The notes: a model not told the origin generated them from the letters alone. A stretch of 64,000 bases of DNA from G963676205 sp964342525 (GCA_964342525.1 CAYFGQ010000010.1:1-64000); one strand, 5' to 3'. Shown: positions 36,679-45,983, counted from the stretch's first letter. Numbers and translations are program-made.

Positions 36679-38118
36679 ATGATACCACTTATGACAAAAA
36701 TTTTTATATTAATTTTTTTATGCTTTACAAACCTATTTGCAAACTATTGGCTTATGTATTTAAATGACATAAGAGCAAGTGCAGGGATGACTGAGCTTTA
36801 TGAAAATGGCTCTTTAAATGAAGCTGCTGCAAACCATAGTTTATATTTATACCATCACGATCTTATGACTCATGAAGAGAATCGTATGAATCTTTACTTT
36901 ACAGGAAAAACTCCAAGCCAGAGATGTATTAGTGCTGGGTATATCAATTGTAGTGAAAATATCTCTTTTAAAAATCCTAATTTTGAAGATTCTATTGATA
37001 GACTTATGTCTGCTATTTACCATAGATTTGGTTTTTTAGATATATCAATCAATGAAATTGGATATGCTAAAGCAGATGAAAACCACAACTATGTATATAA
37101 TATGGGTTCAAATATAAATATCACAGATAGCTCAGTAAGCTCCAAAAACCCTAAACTCATCCTTTGGCCAGCTGAACAAGTAAAAGATATCATACCTATG
37201 TTTACAAATGAGATACCTGATCCTATGCCTAGCCATAAATTTACAGGTTATCCTATAAGCGTGGAGTTTAATAACTACTACTATAAATCAATAGAAGAGA
37301 TAGAGATCAAACTTTTCAATAGAAAAGGTAGAGAGATCATAAACACTAGAGTTTTAAATCAAAAATCGGATCCAAATGGTAAATTTAATCATTTACAATT
37401 TGCCCTTTTCCCACTTAATAGATTAGACTGGAGTGAAAGGTATGAGGTTGTATTAAAATATAGAGCAACCCTTAGTGATTATACAACAGAAGAGCAAACA
37501 AAAAAATGGAGTTTTTGGACTAGAAACTATCCCTATAGTTATTTTGTAATTGATCAAAATATTAAAGAGATAAATATGCGTCCAAATACAAATTATACTT
37601 TATATTTTGTACCTAAAGACTCCTATGATGTTGAACCAATAAAAGGGATAGAGCACTCAAATGTAAATCCTGTAAATAAAGTTGAATTTATAGATATGCA
37701 TACTCTAAATCTAAATATTGGTGGAGCAATAAACTCTTCTATAAATCTTGTAAGATCAAATGGAGAAAAACTAAAACTAAATATAGTAAGAAAAGATAAT
37801 GCTATCTCAAAAGATGCTATGAGTGATGAAGAGCTTATGGCACTTCAAGAGATGGAAAGACTAAATCAACAAATAAATAGCGTAAAAGACAATGCAAAAG
37901 AGCTAAGAAAAATAGGACTACAATACTATTTTGGTAGGGGTATGAAACAAGATTACGGTATAGCTTTTAGATATCTCGAACTAGCAGCAAAACTAGGTGA
38001 TAAAGATGCTCAAATATATTTAAGCTCAATGTACTTTAAAGGGCAAGGGGTAAAAAGGGATGTTGAGAAATCAGAGTTTTGGAATAATCAGTACTTATCA
38101 GTAGACAATAAAAACTAG
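36679..38118 (+). CDS. Secreted CAP (SCP-like) and Sel1-repeat protein
   Basis: A 479-residue exported protein; either the ATG at 36679 or that at 36691 could start it, followed by a signal peptide (FILIFLCFTNLFAN). Residues about 20-150 form a CAP domain: YLNDIRASAGM, NEAAANHSLYLYHHDLMTHEE and a GEN-like CSENISF. A middle beta-rich region (about 160-370) is unassigned. The C-terminus has Sel1 repeats (IGLQYYFGRGMKQDYGIAFRYLELAAKLGD, then YFKGQGVKRDVEKSEFW). A perfect ATCAAAT / ATTTGAT inverted repeat lies just before it (36655-36678), between it and the divergent binding-protein gene. Confidence 0.8.
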   Translation: MIPLMTKIFILIFLCFTNLFANYWLMYLNDIRASAGMTELYENGSLNEAAANHSLYLYHHDLMTHEENRMNLYFTGKTPSQRCISAGYINCSENISFKNPNFEDSIDRLMSAIYHRFGFLDISINEIGYAKADENHNYVYNMGSNINITDSSVSSKNPKLILWPAEQVKDIIPMFTNEIPDPMPSHKFTGYPISVEFNNYYYKSIEEIEIKLFNRKGREIINTRVLNQKSDPNGKFNHLQFALFPLNRLDWSERYEVVLKYRATLSDYTTEEQTKKWSFWTRNYPYSYFVIDQNIKEINMRPNTNYTLYFVPKDSYDVEPIKGIEHSNVNPVNKVEFIDMHTLNLNIGGAINSSINLVRSNGEKLKLNIVRKDNAISKDAMSDEELMALQEMERLNQQINSVKDNAKELRKIGLQYYFGRGMKQDYGIAFRYLELAAKLGDKDAQIYLSSMYFKGQGVKRDVEKSEFWNNQYLSVDNKN

Positions 38119-38135
38119 TTCAAAATTGAACTAGT
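38114..38135. terminator. Bidirectional hairpin between the CAP-Sel1 gene and fur-like gene
   Basis: ACTAGTTCAA / TTGAACTAGT, an almost continuous palindrome overlapping both convergent gene ends. Confidence 0.6.
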
Positions 38136-38586
38136 CTTGACAATCACTACATACACCATACAGATTCATAGTATGGCTAACAAGCTTAAAGCCTTTTGTA
38201 ACAGCAGCTACTTCTTGTCTTTGCTCTATTTCATCATCGTGAAATTCAACAATTTTATTACATCTTACACAAATAAGATGATCATGATGGTTTTTAAAGT
38301 TTGTTTCAAACTTCTTACCATCTTTATTAAGGGATACAGAACTAATTAGATCAGCCTCTTCAAGGAAAACTAATGCTCTATAAACTGTAGCAATACCAAT
38401 ATTTATATCTGGATAATTTGCACGTATTGTATTATAAACCTCTTCAGCATTTAGATGTTCATCACTATCTAAAATAGTCTCAAAGATAATCTCCCTTTGT
38501 TTTGTATATTTTAGACCTTTTTGTTTGATAATCTCTTTTAGCTGAGCAATTATATCTTCTTTTGTTTTTCCATTAATATCTTTCAT
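38131..38586 (-). CDS. fur: Fur-family metalloregulator
   Basis: A 151-residue regulator: winged helix (YTKQREIIFETILDSDEHLNAEEVYNTIR, IGIATVYRALVFLEEADLI) followed by the metal-binding dimerisation domain with HHDHLICVRCNKIVEF and a C-terminal CSDC. Both CxxC pairs (structural zinc) and the His-rich HHDH are kept. The length and HHDHLICxxC pattern favour Fur over Zur; PerR cannot be excluded. If it is Fur, the Fur-box-like sites before fbpA, fbpB and the imelysin genes in this window would be its targets. Confidence 0.82.
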   Translation of the reverse strand: MKDINGKTKEDIIAQLKEIIKQKGLKYTKQREIIFETILDSDEHLNAEEVYNTIRANYPDINIGIATVYRALVFLEEADLISSVSLNKDGKKFETNFKNHHDHLICVRCNKIVEFHDDEIEQRQEVAAVTKGFKLVSHTMNLYGVCSDCQD

Positions 38587-38811
38587 GTTTCTATTATAGC
38601 AAATAAATTCAAAATAAAAATAAAAAACTGCTCTTGTTGTAAGGAAAAATTCAAATAAGACTAAAAATCCTTTTGGATAATTATTATCTAGCTTTAATTT
38701 AGTTTTATTATTAGGATTAATTTTAAGATTTATCTACTTTTTTACATTTAAAAAGCCGATTTTAGGCATATCTTCTTAAAAAGAATTATTTTGTATTTGA
38801 TTACAAAAGAT

Positions 38812-38844
38812 GAAACCAAATTGAAATTTCCTTGTAACCAAGTT
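38812..38844 (+). promoter_or_regulatory. Three tandem 11-bp Pho-box-like repeats upstream of phoX
   Basis: GAAACCAAATT, GAAATTTCCTT and GTAACCAAGTT follow each other without gaps, each starting G(A/T)AA(C/T). An 11-bp direct-repeat period is typical of PhoB-type boxes, and GAAAC-N6-GAAA resembles the reverse complement of the Campylobacter PhosR box as I recall it. A TATCTAAT lies directly after (38845-38852), as the -10 would. The ATG is 40 bases downstream. The other roughly 225 bases back to the fur-like gene show nothing clear. Confidence 0.6.
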
Positions 38845-38884
38845 TATCTAATATTCCAACTTAACCCAAAAATAAAGGAACAAT

Positions 38885-40705
38885 ATGACTAAAAAAACTA
38901 TTCTTAGTTTAGCAGTAACTTCAGCTATTGGTTTAACATTTACAGCCTGTTCACAGCCACAAATGGCATCTGTAGACAAAATGGGTCACAATGATATCTA
39001 TTTTAAACCAGTATCTGCACCAACATCTGATTCACAAAAAAAGAAAATCATGACTTCAAAAGAAGTTGTAATCAATGGTAGCGTTCATAAAATTGATTGG
39101 CATACGATCGCAAGAACTGGACAAAAACTTCCAAGTTTAGATGGTAAAACTATGGAGATATTTGGTCAAGTAAAAGATGAGATGGGTAATCCTATCAACC
39201 ATAAAGATGGTAGTCCATTTGTTTGTAAAACAAGTAAAAACGGTTCAGGTCCAGATCATACAACTCTTCATGAAAAAGAGGGACAACTTTATGCTATCAC
39301 TCAATTTGAGTGTGCACCAGGTGCTATGTATATTTCAAGATTGGAAAAAACGCAAACCGGTGGATTAAAAGCTGTTGCAACAAGTCATATTTCTCAAGCA
39401 CAGTATGAGGGTGGATGGATCCACTGTGCTGGTATGAAAACTCCTTGGGGATCACACTTAGGAAGTGAAGAGTATGAACCAGATGCAAAAAAAGCAACAA
39501 AAAACAAACACTATAATAACTTCGCAATGTATTTTAAAAATGGGAATAAAGAGTTAAACCCATATTACTGGGGATGGACTCCTGAAGTTTCTATCAAAAA
39601 TGCACAAGGCGAAACAGAATATGTAAAACACTACTCTATGGGTAGATTAGCTCACGAATTAGCTTATGTTATGCCTGATAAAAAAACTGTATATCTAACA
39701 GATGATGGAACAAATGGTGCTTTATTTATGTTTATTGCTGATGAGCCAGGTGATTTAAGTTCAGGTACATTATATGCAGCAAAATTAAAACAAAAGAGTG
39801 CTAAAAATGGTGGAGAATTTGATGTATCTTGGATCAACCTAGGGAAAGCAAACAATGCAACTATTAGAGCAGCTATCACTAAAAACTTATCTTTTGATGA
39901 TCTTTTTGATTCAGCTGAGCCAAATGGAAATAGCTGTCCAAGTGGATTTACATCTATCAATACAACTGCTGGTCATGAGTGTTTAAAAGTTAAACCAGGT
40001 CGTGCAATCACAGCAAGTAGACTAGAATCTAGAAGATACGCAGCTATCAAAGGTGCTACTACTGAGTTTAGAAAAAAAGAGGGTGTAGCTTTTGATAAAA
40101 GAAGAGGTGATTTATACCTAGCAATCTCAAGAATCCAATATGGTATGGAAGATTTTGCTAAAAAAGGTAAAGCAAATAATAAATATGACAAAGGTGGAAA
40201 CAATGACATCAAACTTCCACTAAATAGCTGTGGTGGTGTATATAGACTACCTGTAGGTGAAGCTCATGATGATAAAGGTCAAATGATCGAATCTATGGCA
40301 GTAGTTACATCTATGTATGGTGAGGTTATGGGTGAGATGAAAAAATATCCAAAAGGTAGTGAGTTTGATGGAAATAAATGTTCAATCTCTGCTATTGCCG
40401 AACCTGATAATGTAGCATTTATCGATAACTCTGATATCCTAATCATTGGTGAAGATACAGGTGCACACCAAATCGATTATATTTGGGCATATAATGTTAA
40501 AACAAAAGATATCACTAGAATCTTAACATCTCCATATGGATCAGAAACAACATCTCCATATTGGTATCCAAATATTGGTGGTAATGCTTATATGACAACA
40601 GTTATCCAACACCCATTTGGTGAATCAGATAAAGACAAAGCAGATTCTCCTGCAGATATTGAGTCTTGGATTGGTGTAGTTGGACCATTCCCAGCATTTA
40701 AATAA
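38885..40705 (+). CDS. phoX: PhoX-type alkaline phosphatase (DUF839), lipoprotein
   Basis: A 606-residue exported enzyme that would release phosphate from organic esters using Ca2+ and Fe3+. The N-terminus is a lipoprotein signal (LTFTACSQ, Cys22) rather than the Tat signal of classical PhoX. Family features include GGWIHCAGMKTPWGSHLGSEEYEPD, GRLAHELAYVMPDKKTVYLTDDGTNGALFMF, RLESRRYAA, GVAFDKRRGDLYLAIS and EPDNVAFIDNSDILIIGEDTG. Pho-box-like repeats upstream and a strong terminator downstream make it a separate phosphate-regulated unit. Confidence 0.88.
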   Translation: MTKKTILSLAVTSAIGLTFTACSQPQMASVDKMGHNDIYFKPVSAPTSDSQKKKIMTSKEVVINGSVHKIDWHTIARTGQKLPSLDGKTMEIFGQVKDEMGNPINHKDGSPFVCKTSKNGSGPDHTTLHEKEGQLYAITQFECAPGAMYISRLEKTQTGGLKAVATSHISQAQYEGGWIHCAGMKTPWGSHLGSEEYEPDAKKATKNKHYNNFAMYFKNGNKELNPYYWGWTPEVSIKNAQGETEYVKHYSMGRLAHELAYVMPDKKTVYLTDDGTNGALFMFIADEPGDLSSGTLYAAKLKQKSAKNGGEFDVSWINLGKANNATIRAAITKNLSFDDLFDSAEPNGNSCPSGFTSINTTAGHECLKVKPGRAITASRLESRRYAAIKGATTEFRKKEGVAFDKRRGDLYLAISRIQYGMEDFAKKGKANNKYDKGGNNDIKLPLNSCGGVYRLPVGEAHDDKGQMIESMAVVTSMYGEVMGEMKKYPKGSEFDGNKCSISAIAEPDNVAFIDNSDILIIGEDTGAHQIDYIWAYNVKTKDITRILTSPYGSETTSPYWYPNIGGNAYMTTVIQHPFGESDKDKADSPADIESWIGVVGPFPAFK

Positions 40706-40723
40706 TCTAAATCAATCTATTAC

Positions 40724-40756
40724 AAATACCTCAAAACAGCGTTTTGGGGTATTTTT
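40724..40756 (+). terminator. Terminator of phoX
   Basis: A 14-bp stem, AAATACCTCAAAAC / GTTTTGGGGTATTT (one G-T pair), with a 3-base loop and a T tail. Confidence 0.9.
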
Positions 40757-40768
40757 CTAAGGTAAAAA

Positions 40769-42520
40769 ATGTTAAAAAAACAGATACTATTATTGAGCTT
40801 ATTCAATTCATTTCTTTTTTCAAATCAGATCGATTTAAAACAGAATACCATATTAAATCCATCGGCATATATAAGCTCCCAATGTTATACAAAAACAGAA
40901 GATAATACAAATAGAAATATTTTACACAATCCTTGTTATACATGTCATAGTAAAAATAAAGAACCAAACTATAGTTTTGCAGATGATGATCTACAAACAG
41001 CCTATGACTTTCCAGAATCAGCACTAAAAAACCCATGGATAAATCTATTTAAAGATAGAACAAAACAAGTTTCACAAATAAGTGATGAAGAGATACTAAA
41101 ATATATAAACCAAAACAATTATTCAAAAAATGATCAAATTATATTAAATGAAAAACTAAAAAATATCCCAAAAGCTTGGGATTATAATAATAATGGAAAA
41201 TGGGACGGTTATATCCCTGATTGTTACTTCAATTTTGATAAAGAGGGATTTGATAAAGATACAGATGGAAAATACACAAGATGGAGATCTTTTGCTTATA
41301 GACCATTTCTTGGAACCTTTTGGCCAACAAATGGAAGCACAGATGATACACTTATCAGACTAGATGAAGTATTTTCTCAAAATGAAGATGGTAAATTTGA
41401 TCTAGAAGTATATAAACTAAACCTATCAATTGTAGAAGCCCTTATCAAACAAGCTGATGTGGGTATTGAGCCAACTGATGAAAAAAAATATAGCTATGAT
41501 ATGAACCAAAATGGAAAACTAGATATTGCTAAAAAAATAGTTTTTAAATGGGATCAGCCAAAATACAATATTGACACCTTTAAAATCTCAGATTTTTCCA
41601 TGACCTATGTGGGAAAAGCAAAAGAGCTTTTAAAAGAAAATAAATACCTAATAGCCCCAGGACTTTATCCAAAAAATACAGAGTTTTTACATACAGTTAG
41701 ATATATCGGTATAGATAAAGATGAAAATATAGTAATGAGCCCTAGAATGAAAGAGGTGAGATATGCTAAAAAAGCAGCATGGAAAACCTACTATCAATTA
41801 AAAAATACAGGACTTAATAAACTTAGAGAAAAAGATGCCACTCCTGATAAACAAGACCAATTTATTGGAGATTCTGAAAAAGGGATCTACAATCAACTTG
41901 GTTGGAGATATCAAGGTTTTATCGAAGATAAAAATGGTGAGTTAAGACCACAAAGCTATGAAGAGACTCTATTTTGTATAGGTTGTCATAATAATATTGG
42001 TACAATAGCCGATTCAACTTTTGTATTTCAAAGAAAATTAGACCATAGTACTTTTAGGGGTGGTTGGTATCACTGGAGTCAACATGGACTAAAAGGTATC
42101 ACTGACAAACTTCTAAAAAATGGAGATAGTGAATATGCCCAATATCTAAAAGTAAATAATGCAGGTGATGAGTTTAGACAAAACACTGAGATTATGGAAA
42201 AATTCTTTGTAAAAGGGTGGCAAAATGACTCACAAAATATTGAAAAAGATCTTATTGAAAAACTAGAAAACCCAAATATCTATCAAAAACAATATTGGAA
42301 AGTAAAAAAACAAGAGATAGAAAAACTAAAAAAAGATATCACACACCTCATCTTTCCAAGTCCTAAAAGAGCGCTAATGCTAAATAAAGCCTATAAGGTA
42401 ATAGTTGATGAGCAAAGTTATGTCTATGGTAGAGATGCCCATATAAAACCACTTACAAATGTACATAAAGAGGTGATTCAAGGACAATCTACCCAATTAG
42501 AAAAGGTATCAAATGAGTGA
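40769..42520 (+). CDS. Exported dihaem c-type protein, unknown function
   Basis: A 583-residue protein with a signal peptide (1-18) and two haem sites, CYTCH (about residue 52-56) and CIGCH (about 409-413). Between them are Asp-rich stretches such as DYNNNGKWDGY and DKDTDGKYTRW that look like calcium-binding EF-hand-type loops. The segment FAYRPFLGTFWPTNGSTDDTLIRL is striking and probably marks a distinct family that I know only as uncharacterised. The last 8 bases overlap the NicO gene, tying it to metal transport. A redox enzyme is likely; the reaction is unknown. Confidence 0.7.
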   Translation: MLKKQILLLSLFNSFLFSNQIDLKQNTILNPSAYISSQCYTKTEDNTNRNILHNPCYTCHSKNKEPNYSFADDDLQTAYDFPESALKNPWINLFKDRTKQVSQISDEEILKYINQNNYSKNDQIILNEKLKNIPKAWDYNNNGKWDGYIPDCYFNFDKEGFDKDTDGKYTRWRSFAYRPFLGTFWPTNGSTDDTLIRLDEVFSQNEDGKFDLEVYKLNLSIVEALIKQADVGIEPTDEKKYSYDMNQNGKLDIAKKIVFKWDQPKYNIDTFKISDFSMTYVGKAKELLKENKYLIAPGLYPKNTEFLHTVRYIGIDKDENIVMSPRMKEVRYAKKAAWKTYYQLKNTGLNKLREKDATPDKQDQFIGDSEKGIYNQLGWRYQGFIEDKNGELRPQSYEETLFCIGCHNNIGTIADSTFVFQRKLDHSTFRGGWYHWSQHGLKGITDKLLKNGDSEYAQYLKVNNAGDEFRQNTEIMEKFFVKGWQNDSQNIEKDLIEKLENPNIYQKQYWKVKKQEIEKLKKDITHLIFPSPKRALMLNKAYKVIVDEQSYVYGRDAHIKPLTNVHKEVIQGQSTQLEKVSNE

Positions 42521-43256
42521 AATATATAACTCTTTTTTAAATACCATAGTATCTTGGCAACAAGGAATAAATATCTTTATAACAGACTCTTTTGATAAAC
42601 TTGATAATGGTGACTCTAGCATGTATTTTTATATATTAGCCGTATCTTTTATTTATGGCCTTGTTCATGCTTTAGGACCAGGTCATGGAAAAATGGTGAT
42701 AGCCAGCTACTTTTTAATAAAAGGTGCAAAAACAAAAGAAGCTCTAAAAGCAGGATTTTTAACTTCAATAGTTCATACCATATCAGCCCTTAGTATAACA
42801 ACTGTACTTTTTTATTTTTTTCAAAACTCTATCACCCAGTACTTTAAAGATATAAATGCAAATATGTATAAAGTATCAGCAATATTTATTATCATCATTG
42901 CCCTATATCTGCTTTATGAAACAATTAAAGATAAAAATATTCAAGAAAAAAAAGTTGATTCAAAAGAGATAAAAGATAGAAATATTTTAAGTATAGCCAT
43001 CTCTATAGGGATAGTACCTTGCCCTGGGGTTATGACCATAGTACTTTTTTCTATGATATTGGGCTATTTTTATCTTGGTATATTAAGTGCTGTTATGATG
43101 AGTATTGGAATGGGTATAACCATATCAATGGCAGCAATACTTACTACAAAAGTTAGAAATTCAAAATATAAAGAAAGCTATCAAGCACTATTTAGAAAAA
43201 TCACCTACTTTGCTATAGGTATTTTATTTAGCCTTGGGCTTATAATACTTGCATGA
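42513..43256 (+). CDS. NicO-family nickel/cobalt transporter
   Basis: A 247-residue inner-membrane protein with about six spans. The metal motif GLVHALGPGHGKMVIASYFL (about 49-68) and the second His in TSIVHTISALSITT are characteristic of the RcnA/NicO family; the second half holds VPCPGVMTIVLFSM. It overlaps the dihaem gene by 8 bases and the DUF1007 gene as ATGA. The pairing with DUF1007 is a common import or export module for Ni, Co or perhaps Zn. Direction of transport cannot be read from sequence. Confidence 0.85.
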   Translation: MSEIYNSFLNTIVSWQQGINIFITDSFDKLDNGDSSMYFYILAVSFIYGLVHALGPGHGKMVIASYFLIKGAKTKEALKAGFLTSIVHTISALSITTVLFYFFQNSITQYFKDINANMYKVSAIFIIIIALYLLYETIKDKNIQEKKVDSKEIKDRNILSIAISIGIVPCPGVMTIVLFSMILGYFYLGILSAVMMSIGMGITISMAAILTTKVRNSKYKESYQALFRKITYFAIGILFSLGLIILA

Positions 43257-43735
43257 AAACAATTGTTTTAATACTAATTTGTTTAACAAATATCTATGCC
43301 CATCCACACTTCTTTGTGGATGCATCAATAGATATACAAAAAGATAAAATAAGCCATAAATGGGAATTTGATAGATTAAACTCAAGACTTTTAATTTTTG
43401 ATTTTGATAAAAATAAAAATAAAAAACTTGAACTTGATGAACAATTATCATTTATAGAAAAACACATAGAAAAACTAAAAGTAGATAATTACAATCTTTT
43501 TATGGATTTAGACTCCAATGAAATTATCGCCAATCCTATAAATATGCAAGCAAAAATTATAAATAAAAGAGTTGTACTTAGTTTTGATCTTTTATATAAA
43601 ATAGATGAAGGAGGAACAATATGTACAATTGATCCTAGCCTTTACTTTGCATATAAATTAAAAGATATAAAAAGTGCCTTTAGTTATGAAAAACAAATAA
43701 GTGAGTCTGATTATTGTATAGGAGTAAATAAATGA
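43253..43735 (+). CDS. DUF1007-family periplasmic protein
   Basis: A 160-residue exported protein: signal peptide (1-16) followed by HPHFFVDA, the His-rich N-terminus typical of DUF1007, which may bind the transported metal. It has an internal DFDKNKNKKLELDE EF-hand-like loop (about 50-64) and two C-terminal cysteines. It is coupled to the NicO gene (ATGA) and to the next small gene (ATGA), so the three are one translational unit. Confidence 0.8.
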   Translation: MKTIVLILICLTNIYAHPHFFVDASIDIQKDKISHKWEFDRLNSRLLIFDFDKNKNKKLELDEQLSFIEKHIEKLKVDNYNLFMDLDSNEIIANPINMQAKIINKRVVLSFDLLYKIDEGGTICTIDPSLYFAYKLKDIKSAFSYEKQISESDYCIGVNK

Positions 43736-44043
43736 GAGTGTTTATAATAAGTATATTTAGTATTATATATGGGTGGTCACATCCTGTAAGTTATACTATT
43801 GACCTTAAGATGGATTATGATGAAATAAAAAAAGAGATAAAAGTAGTTTGTAAAAGTGATAGTAGAAATAAATGTGGCCTTCACAATTTCCATCTTTTAG
43901 ATAAACAAGGACATATTTTAAAAACTGCAAGATTTCCTTTTTTAAAGAAATCTACCACAGTAAAGATAAAAGAAAAACCAGTAAAAATGGTATTTTTTCT
44001 AAGAAAAATACCTGAACACACTTATATGGTGTATCTAGAGTAA
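43732..44043 (+). CDS. Small exported protein of the NicO operon, unknown
   Basis: A 103-residue protein with a signal peptide (1-15) ending in SHP, so like its neighbour DUF1007 its mature N-terminus begins near His-Pro. It is beta-rich, with two cysteines (VVCKSDSRNKCGLH). No family recognised. The gene starts within the stop of DUF1007 (ATGA), and a metal-related accessory role is inferred only from that coupling. Confidence 0.6.
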   Translation: MRVFIISIFSIIYGWSHPVSYTIDLKMDYDEIKKEIKVVCKSDSRNKCGLHNFHLLDKQGHILKTARFPFLKKSTTVKIKEKPVKMVFFLRKIPEHTYMVYLE

Positions 44044-44066
44044 AGGTTTATAAACTAAACTTTTAC
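44040..44066. terminator. Bidirectional hairpin at convergent gene ends
   Basis: GTAAAGGTTTA / TAAACTTTTAC (one G-T pair) with a 5-base loop, overlapping the stops of the NicO operon and the EAL-like gene. Confidence 0.65.
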
Positions 44067-44774
44067 CCTTAAAGCGTATGAGCCTTGAATAAAATCTGCA
44101 TTGATAGATTTTGCAAGTTCAAATTCACTAAGACAATCAACTCCCTTACAAATAATCTTTCTATTTTTATCATAAGAAAAAGCTCTAATCCCTTCTATAA
44201 TATTAAAAAAAGGTTTATTTCTTTTTAATTCATTTAAAACATCTTTATCTAAAATAATATATTCACACTCATTTAAATAATACATAGAGATCATTGAACT
44301 TTTTTCAAAAACATTTTCAACTGTAAAACTATTTTTAGAATTAAATAATCTCACAAGCTTTTTTAATTCAACATTTTTATTATTGTTATTTGATAAATTA
44401 ATTGTGAAATTTTCCTCTTTAATAAAAGATCTAAGTGCTCTATTTTTTTTCTCTTCATTCACTAAGGCATCTAGATCATAAGAGATAAATAGTTTTTTAT
44501 CTTTTGGTCTTTTTGAAAACTGCTCTTTTTTTAATACTAAGTCCAATTCAAAAAATACATCAATATCACCATAACAAATCTCTAAAGAATCATCACGAGA
44601 TAAGTTTTCCCCACTATATTCAAATCTTCCACTTGATTCATAGGCATAAACCTCTCCTGAATCAATACTTACTATTGGAGAATACTCTATATGAAAATCT
44701 GTTTTAGCTATAATTTTTTGCATTAAATTAACTGATATAGTATTAATATTTTCTGGAAATTCAATTTTGCACAT
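44055..44774 (-). CDS. Degenerate EAL-domain protein
   Basis: A 239-residue cytosolic protein with the fold pattern of a c-di-GMP phosphodiesterase but decayed motifs. HIEYSPIVSIDSGEVYAYESSGRF matches the start of an EAL domain with E-S-S in place of E-A-L. CEYIILDKDVL matches the DxIKID strand without its lysine, and INADFIQGSYALR matches the final AxxxQGY segment. The DDFGTG-type acids are not seen. It should therefore be catalytically inactive and may act as a c-di-GMP-binding or protein-binding module. It is monocistronic and convergent with the NicO operon. Confidence 0.65.
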   Translation of the reverse strand: MCKIEFPENINTISVNLMQKIIAKTDFHIEYSPIVSIDSGEVYAYESSGRFEYSGENLSRDDSLEICYGDIDVFFELDLVLKKEQFSKRPKDKKLFISYDLDALVNEEKKNRALRSFIKEENFTINLSNNNNKNVELKKLVRLFNSKNSFTVENVFEKSSMISMYYLNECEYIILDKDVLNELKRNKPFFNIIEGIRAFSYDKNRKIICKGVDCLSEFELAKSINADFIQGSYALRVKV

Positions 44775-44829
44775 AGCTTGCTCCTCTAATTTTTTTGAAT
44801 TTTAACCAATCAAATCTTCAAAATTTATT

Positions 44830-44853
44830 AATATTGATAATTATTATTATATT
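44830..44853 (+). promoter_or_regulatory. Fur-box-like site upstream of fbpA
   Basis: AATATTGATAATTATTATTA resembles the Fur consensus of repeated GATAAT units. It sits about 100 bases before the iron-binding protein gene and shares its AATATTGATA core with sites at 56491 and 59102. Confidence 0.55.
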
Positions 44854-44948
44854 TTAGATATTCTTTATGATAGTGCCTATCAAATTTAATTTACTTTAAG
44901 AGATTTATCACTAGAATACCCTCTTCAATCCAAAAACAAAGGCAAAAA

Positions 44949-45962
44949 ATGTCCAAATACCTCCTAATATCACTACTTTTTATCTCTTCCTTCTTAAGTG
45001 CAAATGAGATAAATGTATATTCACATAGACACTACGCAGTAGACAAACAACTATATAAGACTTTTAGAAAACAAACAGGTATCAAAATAAATATTATCAA
45101 AGCTAGTTCAGCTGAACTTATCAAAAGAATAGAAGAAGAAGGTAAACACACTAGAGCAGATGTATTACTTACTACTGATGTGGGTATGTTAGAACTAGCT
45201 CGTAGTAAAGATATCTTCCAATCAATAGAATCAAATTTTTTAAATGAAACTATCCCAACGTATCTTAAAGACAAAGATAATCTATGGTTTGGACTTACAA
45301 AAAGAGCTAGAGTAATAGCATATAATATTGATGAAGTTGAAAAATCTGAACTAAGTACATATGATGCTCTTGTTGATAAAAAATGGAAAAATAGAATCCT
45401 AGTAACAAAATCAAACGAAGTATATAACCAATCCCTACTAGCTTCATTTATAGTAAATGAAGGAAAAGAAAAAGCAAAGACTTGGGCAAAAGGTATAAAA
45501 CAAAATATGGCAAGAAGCCCTAGAGGTGTAGATAAAGATCAATTAAGAGCAGTTGCTGCTGGTATGGGCGATGTGGCTATTGTAAATACTTATTATATTG
45601 GTCAAATGCTTAGGGGTAAAAGTTTTAGTGATAAAGCTACAGCAGAATATATTGGTATCTTTTTCCCAAATCAAGGAGCCAATGAATCTGGTACACATAT
45701 AAATATCTCAGGAGCTGGGGTTGTAAAAAACTCTAAAAATAAAGAAAACGCTATCAAATTCATTGAGTTTTTAGCTTCAGTATATGCCCAAGAGAAGTTT
45801 GCAAAAGAAAATTTTGAATACCCAGTAAATCCAAAGGCAAAAACATCTGAGCTTTTAAAATCTTGGGGTGATTTTAAAGAAGACACTACTTCACTTTATA
45901 AAGTAGGTACTATGAATAAAGAGGCTGTTAAGATTTTTAATGAAGTAAGATGGGATAAATAA
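44949..45962 (+). CDS. fbpA: Iron(III) ABC transporter, periplasmic binding protein
   Basis: A 337-residue periplasmic protein: signal peptide (1-18), then NEINVYSHRHYAVDKQLYKTF, the typical FbpA/FutA start, and the tandem tyrosines in NTYYIGQ (about 215-216) that bind Fe3+. The mature N-terminal His-Arg-His-Tyr may give further ligands. Its permease and ATPase genes are not adjacent but lie at 56548-59102. It has its own Fur-box-like site and terminator, so it forms a separate transcript. Confidence 0.9.
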   Translation: MSKYLLISLLFISSFLSANEINVYSHRHYAVDKQLYKTFRKQTGIKINIIKASSAELIKRIEEEGKHTRADVLLTTDVGMLELARSKDIFQSIESNFLNETIPTYLKDKDNLWFGLTKRARVIAYNIDEVEKSELSTYDALVDKKWKNRILVTKSNEVYNQSLLASFIVNEGKEKAKTWAKGIKQNMARSPRGVDKDQLRAVAAGMGDVAIVNTYYIGQMLRGKSFSDKATAEYIGIFFPNQGANESGTHINISGAGVVKNSKNKENAIKFIEFLASVYAQEKFAKENFEYPVNPKAKTSELLKSWGDFKEDTTSLYKVGTMNKEAVKIFNEVRWDK

Positions 45963-45983
45963 AAAGGTATTTTCTACCTTTTT
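45961..45983 (+). terminator. Terminator of fbpA
   Basis: AAAAAGGTA / TACCTTTTT, a 9-bp perfect stem with a 5-base loop and a T-rich end, directly after the stop codon. Confidence 0.85.
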
